Of a DNA stretch of 64,000 nucleotides, positions 49,734 to 58,126 are shown one piece after another. A program made the position numbers and the translations under genes. The notes beneath the pieces are model-generated. The model did not search any database. It was not told where the DNA came from and worked only from the letters and a program-made list of their open reading frames with translations. The DNA is from Verrucomicrobia bacterium LW23 (GTDB lineage Bacteria > Verrucomicrobiota > Verrucomicrobiia > Methylacidiphilales > UBA1321), in assembly GCA_003054695.1 (NCBI GenBank), contig QAZA01000053.1, positions 168,224 through 232,223 of the forward strand, given 5' to 3'. Position 1 is the stretch's first letter. Every line of letters begins with the position of its first letter.

Positions 49734-51497
49734 CTATATCTTCTCCAGGCAAAAGTCGCCGATGATCAGCGCATCCAGCGGCGACGTCCAGAAGCACTCC
49801 ACGGCGTCGCGCGGCGTGCACACGATCGGCTCGCCCCGGGTGTTGAATGAGGTGTTGACCAGCACGGGAACGCCGGTGCGCTTCTGAAAAGCGCGCAGCA
49901 GGTCGTAGTAGCGGGGGTGCTGATCCCGGTTCACCGTCTGGATGCGCGCCGTTCCGTCGATGTGGCGCACCGCGGGGATGGTATCCGCTTTGTAGGGAAG
50001 CACATCGTTGACGAAGAGCATGAACGGCGAGCGGCCGGCGTTGGCAAACCACTGCGACGCTTCTTCCTCAATAACGGCCGGGGCGACAGGGCGGAAGTCT
50101 TCGCGATCCTTGATCTCGTTGAGGCGCGACTGCATTTCGGCGTGGATAGGCGAAGCCAGGATGGAGCGCGCTCCCAGGGCTCGGGGGCCGAACTCCATGC
50201 GCCCCTGAAACCAGCCTATTACCTTGTCCTGCTCCAGCAACTCGGCCGTCTCCTCCGCCACGTTATTCATGCGGCGGTAACGCAGCTTGGACCACTTGAG
50301 GAACTCTTCGATCTCCTCATTGCCGTAGGCCGGGCCAAGAAGGGCGTGGTGCATGATGGAGGGATTTACTCCGGTGCGGACAGCAGCGACCGGGGCGGCG
50401 GAGTCACCGGACGAGACAATCCGTTCTCGCCGGTCAATCCACAGAGCCGCACCAAGTGCTGTGCCCGCGTCGCCCGCGGCGGGCTGGACCCAGATATTGT
50501 GGAACGGACCATTGTCGCGCAGGTAACTGTTCATCACGCAGTTGAGCGCCACGCCGCCCGCCATGCAAAGGTTGTCGGAGGGCACTTCCGATTTGAGCCA
50601 CCGGATAAGCTCCAGCACGGTGACCTCCAGCACCTTTTGCAGCGAGTGCGCGAGATCAAAGTGCTTTTGCTCCAGCGGGCCGCCACGCTCGCGTGCCGGG
50701 CCAAACCATTCATCCAGTTGCAGGGGCGCGATGGTGTATTTGCCCTTTTTGCCCAGCTGAATGCGCTCCTCAAACTGCTTGCGATAGACTGGCTTGCCGG
50801 AGGAGGCGAGCGCCATCACCTTGTATTCGTCGGACGAATGCAGGAAGCCCAGGTGGCGCGTAATGTCCTCATAAACAAGGCCAAGCGAATGCGGCAGGCG
50901 GACATCCCGGAACATGTTGAGTTCGTCGCCTGTGCCTTCGCCGTAGCTTGTGCATGCCAGTTCGCCGCGCCCGTCCAGGCACAGTACCGCGGCTTCCCTA
51001 AACGGCGACGGATAGTACGCACTGGCCGCGTGGGCGACGTGGTGCGGCACAAAGTGCCACTTGAACGGACCGTTGAACCTGATGCCCCTGAGCCGCTTGC
51101 CGAGATGGTGCGGGATGCCCCCCGAAAGATGCCGCGGAGCATTGACGATGGAGGATAGGAACAGCGGATCCCAGGCGCCAAGCCATTGCTCGGGAATGGG
51201 ATGCGCGCTTGGCTCCAGCGGAAGCGTGATTTCAGCATTGCGCGAGTAGTCGCCGAGGAGCAGAAACGGATCGAAGGAATAGGCGATGTGATCGACATCC
51301 TTCAGCGTAATGTCTGCTTCCTGCAGGCAATATTCGATGGCATGAAAGGGAAGCTCATACGCGGTAAAGGGCGTAGGTCGCTTGCCGTGTTTGATGTGCG
51401 TAAAGCGCTCGTCCTCCGCCGCCGCTACGATATGACCGTCGTGTACCAGACATGCCGCGGGATCATGGAATGCCGCATTAATTCCCAGAGTGTACAT
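49734..51497 (-). CDS. Carbamoyltransferase (NodU/CmcH/TobZ family)
   Basis: 587 residues. The N-terminal Kae1/YrdC-like part begins YTLGINAAFHDPAACLVHDG and has ERFTHIKHGKRPTPF, FVPHHVAHAASAYYPSPF (metal-binding histidines) and LCMAGGVALNCVMNSYL. The C-terminal carbamoyl-phosphate-handling domain has GRMEFGPRALGARSILASPI, FRPVAPAVIEEEASQWF and PVLVNTSFNTRGEPIVCTPR. The enzyme moves a carbamoyl group via carbamoyl-AMP onto a sugar hydroxyl. It overlaps the upstream heptosyltransferase by 20 nt. In this operon it probably modifies a heptose-containing glycan. Confidence 0.93.
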   Translation of the reverse strand: MYTLGINAAFHDPAACLVHDGHIVAAAEDERFTHIKHGKRPTPFTAYELPFHAIEYCLQEADITLKDVDHIAYSFDPFLLLGDYSRNAEITLPLEPSAHPIPEQWLGAWDPLFLSSIVNAPRHLSGGIPHHLGKRLRGIRFNGPFKWHFVPHHVAHAASAYYPSPFREAAVLCLDGRGELACTSYGEGTGDELNMFRDVRLPHSLGLVYEDITRHLGFLHSSDEYKVMALASSGKPVYRKQFEERIQLGKKGKYTIAPLQLDEWFGPARERGGPLEQKHFDLAHSLQKVLEVTVLELIRWLKSEVPSDNLCMAGGVALNCVMNSYLRDNGPFHNIWVQPAAGDAGTALGAALWIDRRERIVSSGDSAAPVAAVRTGVNPSIMHHALLGPAYGNEEIEEFLKWSKLRYRRMNNVAEETAELLEQDKVIGWFQGRMEFGPRALGARSILASPIHAEMQSRLNEIKDREDFRPVAPAVIEEEASQWFANAGRSPFMLFVNDVLPYKADTIPAVRHIDGTARIQTVNRDQHPRYYDLLRAFQKRTGVPVLVNTSFNTRGEPIVCTPRDAVECFWTSPLDALIIGDFCLEKI

Positions 51498-52665
51498 GAA
51501 GTAAGGTCTCCTGCGTTAATGTTATGTTTGCGTTGTGGTTATTACTTTTCTTTTGACCAAGCAGTTCCAGCGCGGCTTTTACAACATCCGCCGGCAATAC
51601 TTTAGTGAGGCAATGATGATGCTCTTCCTTGCACGTGCTGCTGTAACAGTTGCGACACGGGACATCGTGATAAAGTATTCTGCTTTGCACCATCCACGGC
51701 ATGTGCTGAAGATTCGTTAATGCATAAAGGCACACCACGGGAGTACCCACGGCGGCAGCCAGGTGCGAAGGTCCGGTGTTATTGCATATGACCAACGGGG
51801 CGGCCTGGATCAGGGCCGCAAGCTCGGACAATGAAAGGTGCCCCGCCATTGAGACAAATGGCACCCCCGCTTCGGCCTCGATCTGCTTGATAAGCCCTCG
51901 CTCCTCCGCTCCCCCCGTGAAGACTGTGATGCAGCCGGTCTCCTTATGAAGCTGGCGCGCCACGGAGGCGTACGAGGACGGAGGATAGCGCCGGGAGGCG
52001 GCAGTTGCTCCGGGGTGCATCACAATCCACTTACCCCCGGCGATACCCAGGGACCGTAGCAACCGGCTCACGTGCCGCTGGGAGGCGACAGGTATATCGA
52101 CGTGCATGGTCTGCGATGGAAATGGACGTCCCGCAACGAACTGAACGAGATCGAGTTGCCGCCTGACTTCGTGTCTGAGGATGCGGTCCGGTTCCGGCTC
52201 CGGAATCCAGTCACTGAGGAGCTGATAGGGATTCTCCCGGCAATGGGCCAGGCCCAACGGGATATCGGCCAGCATGCACAGGATGGCGGCGGGCAGCGGA
52301 TTTTGCGAGTAGACCGTGAAAATGACCGCCGCGTCAAAACGCCGTTCCCGCAGGGTGTTGGCCAGGCTGGTGATGAACTGGCCGTCTTCCCTGGATGCAC
52401 CCGATTTCACCCACGGCACTTCGGCCGTGATGATGTCGGCCACACAGGGCAAAAGCTTGCCGGCCTCGGCCCCGCTGGGGGAGGTAAGCAGGGTGATGTG
52501 GCGGGGCCTGCCGGGCTCGCCGCCGTACATGAGGGCCTCCATTGCCGGCGACGTCATGAGCACATCACCCATGGCGTCGAGGCGCACGCAGAGGATGCGG
52601 CGGGCAGCTTTCCACTCGGCCACGCGGCGCGAGTACGCCGGCTCTGATTTCCGGATACTGATCAC
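51478..52665 (-). CDS. Heptosyltransferase-like glycosyltransferase (GT9)
   Basis: About 395 residues from a GTG at 52665 that overlaps the upstream stop (GTGA); the longer frame to 52866 lies inside the phosphatase gene and is rejected. Motifs: RRILCVRLDAMGDVLMTSPA at the N-terminus; WIVMHPGATAASRRYPPSSY, the GT9 donor-site loop; ITVFTGGAEERGLIKQIEAE; and ICNNTGPSHLAAAVGTPVVC LYA. The C-terminal CPCRNCYSSTCKEEHHHCL-like segment (VPCRNCYSSTCKEEHHHCLT) is typical of WaaF-like proteins. It transfers an ADP-heptose-type donor at the inner membrane. A second GT9 enzyme opens the operon. Confidence 0.92.
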   Translation of the reverse strand: MISIRKSEPAYSRRVAEWKAARRILCVRLDAMGDVLMTSPAMEALMYGGEPGRPRHITLLTSPSGAEAGKLLPCVADIITAEVPWVKSGASREDGQFITSLANTLRERRFDAAVIFTVYSQNPLPAAILCMLADIPLGLAHCRENPYQLLSDWIPEPEPDRILRHEVRRQLDLVQFVAGRPFPSQTMHVDIPVASQRHVSRLLRSLGIAGGKWIVMHPGATAASRRYPPSSYASVARQLHKETGCITVFTGGAEERGLIKQIEAEAGVPFVSMAGHLSLSELAALIQAAPLVICNNTGPSHLAAAVGTPVVCLYALTNLQHMPWMVQSRILYHDVPCRNCYSSTCKEEHHHCLTKVLPADVVKAALELLGQKKSNNHNANITLTQETLLHVHSGN

Positions 52666-53324
52666 AGGGCGAGCCTTCCTGCAGTTGCGGCGAGCACTCC
52701 CGCCTTTTTGACCAGATTGCAGGGCGCAGGCACCGGAACTTGGCCTGGCGCCGCGATGATCTTCCTGACCGCCTCGGAGAGCGAAGTCACCGCGTAGTCC
52801 GGCGTTCGAAATGCACCAGGAAGCCACTCCGTTTCGCCGCCCACATCCAACAGCACAGTGCGGCATCCGGCGCGGTTGCCTGCCTCCACGTCATGCAGAA
52901 TATCGCCGATCATCCATGAGTTGTGCAGGTCGATGCTATGCTCCTCCGCAGCTCGCAGCAGCATCCCCGGGGCGGGTTTTCTACAGGGGCAAACGGTGGC
53001 ATACTCCGCGCGGCTGCCGGAGGGGTGATGCGGGCAGTAATAGAAGCCGCTGAGTCGGATACCGAAACTATCGAGCGAGTCGCAGATGTATTGCCGCATA
53101 GGGCGGAAATCGCTCTCGCTAAAGTAATTCAGGGCGATTCCGGACTGATTACTGATGACAAAGAGCCTGAAACCTGCATCTTGAAGCAGAGTCATGCCTT
53201 CAATAGCGCCTTCTGCAAATCGCACCTGGCGGATATCTACATTGTAGGGAACATCTTCCACGAGCGTTCCATCCTTATCCAGGAATACCGCTTTGATGTC
53301 TTGATGTTTAGGTAGAATCTTCAC
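52662..53324 (-). CDS. gmhB: D-glycero-D-manno-heptose 1,7-bisphosphate 7-phosphatase-like (HAD)
   Basis: 220 residues. HAD motif I is AVFLDKDGTLVEDVPYN; motif II is LFVISNQSGIALNYF; the zinc-binding loop FYYCPHHPSGSRAEYATVCP CRKPAPGM has the Cys/His set of GmhB; motif III/IV is SWMIGDILHDVEAGNRAGCR. It removes the C7 phosphate in the making of ADP-heptose precursors. The other steps (GmhA, HldE) are not in this window. ATGA overlap with the SDR gene upstream and GTGA with the GT9 gene downstream. Confidence 0.9.
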   Translation of the reverse strand: MKILPKHQDIKAVFLDKDGTLVEDVPYNVDIRQVRFAEGAIEGMTLLQDAGFRLFVISNQSGIALNYFSESDFRPMRQYICDSLDSFGIRLSGFYYCPHHPSGSRAEYATVCPCRKPAPGMLLRAAEEHSIDLHNSWMIGDILHDVEAGNRAGCRTVLLDVGGETEWLPGAFRTPDYAVTSLSEAVRKIIAAPGQVPVPAPCNLVKKAGVLAATAGRLAL

Positions 53325-54055
53325 GGCCAGGACGTCTCCTTCATAGGCAGAATTTTAATTTCAGGTACGACGCTGCCCTGGGGCGTATGAAGTATATGAA
53401 GGATGGTTTGCGCAACATTGGCTGGATCCTGCAAAGTCGTCAGATCAATGTCCGGAAAGCGATCGGTGAGGAAGGGCGTCTGCATCCCTCCCGCGATTAC
53501 CGCCGTTACCCTAATGCCGTACTTACGCCCCTCCGTATGTAACGCGTGACTAAAGCCCAGAAAGCCCCACTTGCTTGCGTGATAGGCAGATGCGTTGGGC
53601 CACGCCCTGAGCGCCGCCGTGGAGATGATGTTGATGATGTCGCCCCCCTGCTGCTCCTTGCGCATGAGCGGGAAGACAGCCCGGGAGAGAATGAACGGAG
53701 CCCGCAGATTAACCGCCATGATGCGGTCCCACTGCTCGATTGGCATTTCCTCAACAGATACAGTGAGATCTATGCCGGCATTGTTGATCAACACGTCCAG
53801 GCGTCTGAAATCCTCGTATATGGAAGCAATAGCATTGTCAAGCTCTGCAGCATTGGTAAGATCTATAATCAAGCCGCTTGCTTTATGTCCATTAGAGTTT
53901 ATTTCCGCAACGAGCTTATCAACTGATTCTTTTCTTACATCCGCCACAATGACGTGAAATTGATTTTCTGCCAGGATGCGGCTAAGCGCGCTCCCCAGTC
54001 CTCCGGCGCCGCCTGTGATGAGGGCAATATGTCCATTAAATGTCTTCATAATCAT
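53321..54055 (-). CDS. SDR-family oxidoreductase in glycan operon
   Basis: 244 residues. Classical SDR: IALITGGAGGLGSALSRILA (cofactor site), VLINNAGIDLTVS, NIISTAALRAWPNASAYHAS KWGFLGFS (Ser, Tyr-x-x-x-Lys). PGGM-like loop VIAGGMQTPFL near the substrate site. It starts and ends in 4-nt overlaps with its operon neighbours. It probably oxidises or reduces a sugar or sugar nucleotide, for example an epimerisation step, but the substrate is not predictable. Confidence 0.9.
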   Translation of the reverse strand: MIMKTFNGHIALITGGAGGLGSALSRILAENQFHVIVADVRKESVDKLVAEINSNGHKASGLIIDLTNAAELDNAIASIYEDFRRLDVLINNAGIDLTVSVEEMPIEQWDRIMAVNLRAPFILSRAVFPLMRKEQQGGDIINIISTAALRAWPNASAYHASKWGFLGFSHALHTEGRKYGIRVTAVIAGGMQTPFLTDRFPDIDLTTLQDPANVAQTILHILHTPQGSVVPEIKILPMKETSWP

Positions 54056-55353
54056 CCAACGGGTGATACCGCTGTTTTATTGGTGTAGATAATGTTCTCT
54101 TTTTCTGTTCTCAGGGCGCGAGGATGCGCGACATCTCCGTATACAGCTTCCAGCGACCGCGCTATCTGGTCCCAGCGGAAGTGCTCGTAAACGCGCTGCT
54201 CCCCTGCCTCGGCCAGCTTCCTGCGCCGGCGTGGGTATCGCCACAGAAAGGCCAGCCTCTCGGCCAGCGCATTCGGATGATGCGGCGGGACGAGATAACC
54301 GGTCTCTCCATGGCGCACTGTGTACTTCAGGCCTCCGACATCGGAGGCCACAACTACGGCGCCGCACGCCATCGCCTCAAGCGGTGTAATGCCAAAGGGC
54401 TCATACCAGGGCGTGGTGATAAACACATCCGCCGCGCTGTAGTAATAGCGGAGGGCCTCGCGGGAGCGCCTGCCGGTAAAGATCACGCTGTTATCCGCTT
54501 CCTCCTCGCGCGCCACTTCCTGGAGGCGGCCGATTTCCGGGGTAAGCGCGGGATCGGGAGAGCAGGATTCGCCGCCCACCACGAGAAGGCGGGCTCGGGC
54601 GCCGCTCTGTTTGCGGAACCGGGCGAATCCCCGGATGGCGTTGTCCACCCCTTTGCGCGGGACCATTCGCCCCACCTGCACGGCAATGAACTCGTGTAGC
54701 GGCAGCCTCAGACTCCAGCGCGCCCAGAGCTTATTGACTCGGCGCATTTCGGTGGGATCAAACCCACACGGAACCATCACAAATCGTGAGGGGTGCGCAC
54801 CGTAATGGTTCAGCAGATCTTCCTCATCCTGCGGACATGCCGTGAGAATTCGATCCGCCTTGCGCGCCAGCAACTCTTCAATCTCCTGGCGCTGGTTGGG
54901 AAAGCGGTCGGCGCTGTCCTGGTGAATGCGACGGATTCTTCCCAGCGCATGAAAGGTGATGACAAACGGAATATTGAATGCATCCTTAATGTCAAGAGCC
55001 ACCATCCCGGACATCCAGAAATTTGCATGAACCACATCGTATGATATTTCATGCATCATAATGAAGCTTATAATGAATGAAGTGAACTGCGGCATGTAGT
55101 CCATCAGTTCTTCTTTATCCACATGTCGGGGCGGGCCGGCAGGTACATGGATTACGCGAATACGGTCTTTCCATCGGTAAACCTCAGGTTGTTCAGGATC
55201 ATCCCTGCGTGTGTAGATATCCACATGATGACCTCGGGCGGCGAGGTGCCGGGCGATCTGCGCAACGTAAACATTCTGACCTCCGCTGTTAACTCCGCCG
55301 GGCGAAGCTAGGGGTGAGGCATGATCACTGATGACTGCTATATGCTGTTTCAT
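54052..55353 (-). CDS. Glycosyltransferase family 4
   Basis: 433 residues. GT-B enzyme with SPLASPGGVNSGGQNVYVAQ IARHLAARGHHVDIYTRRDD at the N-terminus, as in sucrose-phosphate-synthase/MshA-like GT4 proteins. The C-terminal donor domain has FIAVQVGRMVPRKGVDNAIR, VIFTGRRSREALRYYYSAAD and FITTPWYEPFGITPLEAMAC GAVVVASDVGGLKYTV, the E-x7-E signature. Cytosolic. ATGA overlaps on both sides. It probably adds a hexose to the operon's glycan. Confidence 0.93.
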   Translation of the reverse strand: MKQHIAVISDHASPLASPGGVNSGGQNVYVAQIARHLAARGHHVDIYTRRDDPEQPEVYRWKDRIRVIHVPAGPPRHVDKEELMDYMPQFTSFIISFIMMHEISYDVVHANFWMSGMVALDIKDAFNIPFVITFHALGRIRRIHQDSADRFPNQRQEIEELLARKADRILTACPQDEEDLLNHYGAHPSRFVMVPCGFDPTEMRRVNKLWARWSLRLPLHEFIAVQVGRMVPRKGVDNAIRGFARFRKQSGARARLLVVGGESCSPDPALTPEIGRLQEVAREEEADNSVIFTGRRSREALRYYYSAADVFITTPWYEPFGITPLEAMACGAVVVASDVGGLKYTVRHGETGYLVPPHHPNALAERLAFLWRYPRRRRKLAEAGEQRVYEHFRWDQIARSLEAVYGDVAHPRALRTEKENIIYTNKTAVSPVG

Positions 55354-56375
55354 GCTTTTGCCGTGTATGGATGAGCTATGGATGTACGAATATAATGATG
55401 ATTCCTTGTTTGTTGCACAGGAGACGGGATTCCTGTCACCTCAGCAAAAACCTGACACCAGTCCCGGACGAAACGATCTATGGAAAAACGCTCACGCGCG
55501 ATTCGGTGGGCTCCATTGCCCAGATGTACAGCCAGAGCTTTGTCATACAGCAGCTCCTTCATGCGTGGCAGTAATCGTTCATATTTTGTATCAACAAAGC
55601 CGGCCACGCCGTTGGGTATTGCTGTCGCCATTTCCGTCGTGGCAAATCCCACAATCGGAAGCCCGACGGCCATCGCCTCGCACACCGCAAGGCCCATGCT
55701 GGTGTAGCGGATCGGGTTGAAGAAAAAGCGGTAGTGGGACAGCAAACGGGGAAGCTCCTGATGCCTGACTTCACGCAGTCCACCCGCCTCCTCCCAGCCC
55801 ATCCCATAAAGGGCAAGAAATACCTGCTCGCGCGCTTTCAGCCATATATCATAACCCAGACGGCGCCCACGCTTATGTATATTGTTAATGACGACAACAC
55901 CACTCTCGAGATCGCCAATATAACGTGCTTCCTCAGGAACAAAAACGCCATGCTCAACAACGCGCGTCGGAGTCGGGCCTGCATCCCACATGAGCTCGTT
56001 AAACGACGTAACATGCACAAGAACGATATCCGGCGCCTGCACATAATGCCTTGTATCTGTGGGGTGCTCGCGAGGCGGATCGTGCTCGATATATAGCCTT
56101 GGCAGGCGAAGCTGCTCGCCGCTTAGTATCTCGTGCTGATCCTGCAGATAATGATCCTTCGCCTGAAACAGAATGCAGTCGAACTGCATGTTCTTTACCT
56201 GGTCAGTAGGCACTTCTGTAAGGCTGTCCGGCCATGGATATCCCGTACCTCTGCCTCCATAGCCAGGACGCCCCGAGTTATCTACGGGAATGTAGAACTG
56301 ATGCGGCACCTGGCTAAGATAATACAGATAGCTTCCATGGACGTGCCAGGTGAAGATGCGCAAGGGACGGCTCAT
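55350..56375 (-). CDS. Glycosyltransferase family 4-like
   Basis: 341 residues. The N-terminus is RPLRIFTWHVHGSYLYYLSQ, with RLYIEHDPPREHPTDTRHYV and IVLVHVTSFNELMWDAGP. The C-terminal domain has YRFFFNPIRYTSMGLAVCEA MAVGLPIVGFATTEMATAIP, the GT4 donor site. A homologue type found in ADP-heptose-linked clusters. It is coupled by 4-nt overlaps to the GT9 gene upstream and the GT4 gene downstream. Acceptor unknown. Confidence 0.88.
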   Translation of the reverse strand: MSRPLRIFTWHVHGSYLYYLSQVPHQFYIPVDNSGRPGYGGRGTGYPWPDSLTEVPTDQVKNMQFDCILFQAKDHYLQDQHEILSGEQLRLPRLYIEHDPPREHPTDTRHYVQAPDIVLVHVTSFNELMWDAGPTPTRVVEHGVFVPEEARYIGDLESGVVVINNIHKRGRRLGYDIWLKAREQVFLALYGMGWEEAGGLREVRHQELPRLLSHYRFFFNPIRYTSMGLAVCEAMAVGLPIVGFATTEMATAIPNGVAGFVDTKYERLLPRMKELLYDKALAVHLGNGAHRIARERFSIDRFVRDWCQVFAEVTGIPSPVQQTRNHHYIRTSIAHPYTAKA

Positions 56376-57448
56376 ATGGACGCCTGGTGAAATATTGAGA
56401 TGGCGGAGATGCCAGTCGCCGGCCCAGAGTAGGGAGCACGGGCGAGATGCAGCAAATCCAGAGCCTCTTCAATCACCATCTGCTCAGTCACCCCGGAGAT
56501 GCTGCACACCAGACGATGTCGAATGCGGTCCAGCGGCGGCCAGCCCTCTGTCTCGGAGCGCATGAAGACAACGACGCTCGGGCAATCCACCGCGCAGGCC
56601 AGGTGCGAGATGCCGGTATCGCCGCACACCGTCAGGCTTGCATCCCGGATAAGCGCCCCCAGCACACCAAGGTTCGTGGTCTCTCCGGCCAGGTTGATGG
56701 CGGGCGAGTGCATGTATTCCAGAACGTGCTGCGCCCGCTCCCTCTCAGCGGCGCTTCCCGTTACCACGACCTGAAAGCCCTCCGCCGCCAGGATGTCGGC
56801 TACCGCCGCATAGTGCTCTACAGGCCAGCAGCGCCACTCCGCATTAGTGCCCGGGTGGATACACACATAGGGCTGCTCAATGCGATGCGCCTTCAACAGC
56901 TCGCGGAGAGCCTGGCTGTCCTCCTCCGGCACATGGAAATGAAGTCTATCGTTATTTACGGTAACGCCCAGGTGCCGCATCAGGGCAAGGTGCCGCCATA
57001 TCTCCGGCAGCTTCTCCGGGTAGACCATGCAGAGTTCCCGGTCGGGGCAGTACTGTCCCGGCAGGTAGTATCCGCCGGTGCGCCGTGCGCCGAATGCGGC
57101 GACAAGCGAGTTAGCGATATATCCATTGCCCTGCATCTGAAGAGCAAGATCGTACTTTTGCTCCTGCACCTCCCGCAGGAAGCCCGGGAGCCGCGTCGGA
57201 TCCATTTTTCGTTCCGGAAAGCCAGGGTATCCCGGAAACTCAATGAAGTCATCGAAACAGCCGGGCATATAGCTTCGCAACGCGCGTGCCCAGGGCAGGC
57301 TGACCAGCGTGATGCGCGCTTGCGGCATCGCCGCGCGCAGAGAGAGAAATGCGGGGCCGGCGCAAAGGAGATCTCCGAGAAGAAGTGCCCGGAAGATAAC
57401 AATTGATTTTATATCTGAGAGACAAAAAGACGAGCGCGCGTAGTCCAT
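56372..57448 (-). CDS. Heptosyltransferase-like glycosyltransferase (GT9), first gene of the operon
   Basis: 358 residues. Motifs: SIVIFRALLLGDLLCAGPAF (N-terminal nucleotide-fold start), YVCIHPGTNAEWRCWPVEHY (donor loop), FQVVVTGSAAERERAQHVLE and LTVCGDTGISHLACAVDCPS. It is a second GT9 enzyme, distinct from the one at 51478-52665. It starts the eight-gene operon that runs to 48686. An upstream gap of 680 bp must contain the promoter. No signal peptide; acts at the cytosolic face of the membrane. Confidence 0.92.
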   Translation of the reverse strand: MDYARSSFCLSDIKSIVIFRALLLGDLLCAGPAFLSLRAAMPQARITLVSLPWARALRSYMPGCFDDFIEFPGYPGFPERKMDPTRLPGFLREVQEQKYDLALQMQGNGYIANSLVAAFGARRTGGYYLPGQYCPDRELCMVYPEKLPEIWRHLALMRHLGVTVNNDRLHFHVPEEDSQALRELLKAHRIEQPYVCIHPGTNAEWRCWPVEHYAAVADILAAEGFQVVVTGSAAERERAQHVLEYMHSPAINLAGETTNLGVLGALIRDASLTVCGDTGISHLACAVDCPSVVVFMRSETEGWPPLDRIRHRLVCSISGVTEQMVIEEALDLLHLARAPYSGPATGISAISIFHQASI

Positions 57449-58126
57449 GAATCTATTGAGATGAATGTTTACAATCTTCTGCTGGTGACAACACCGGGGA
57501 AAATCAACCTGGTTTTCAGGGCAGACAAAGCCTTCAGGCCCAAGCGCGCTCGAAAGCCCGACTGTCCGAGATTGTTGTCCTAAGTATAATGCCTTTACTA
57601 CAAATGCAACCTAAGGCTAACGAGCCCATCGTAAGAATATCGATTACATCATTCGCGAAGCACCGCAGAAGCTATGCCATAATCCACCGAGAACGGTTCT
57701 CTCTCGTATTCAATGACTTGCGCTTTATGCTGATCAGCATGCTAATCTCTCATCCGTTGCATTAAGCACGATGTTGAGAACCATAATCGCAATATGCATT
57801 ATTGCCATTACTTAATTCTATAATCGGGGGTTACAGTTACGCGATCGCGATACCTGCATGCTTTTAAATTATAATCCATCAACTCTTATTTCAGGTGGCA
57901 TCAATTCATACGAAGGCCTACAGTTAAGAATAATCTCGTTGATAGATTCTGCGATGCCACGATAGTTATTCATGAAACAGATAACTGCACTAAAACGACT
58001 CGTGCGTCGACTACGACTCAACTTCTCCTGACGCATGAGTTTGCAAAACACAGACTTACCTGCTGCTGGTGGCGATCGCGCAGCGCGGCACGGTCCATTC
58101 CTGGAAATCCGCTGAGTCCGAAAACA
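57449..58126. other. AT-rich non-coding interval between divergent units
   Basis: No credible gene. The 217-codon minus-strand frame that reaches in from 58522 is antisense to the solute-binding gene. Promoters for the glycan operon (left) and solute-binding gene (right) must lie here; I see no clear consensus boxes. Confidence 0.4.

Noticed and set aside
49917..51158. 413-codon plus-strand frame
   Set aside because: Antisense to the carbamoyltransferase; no recognisable domain and atypical composition.
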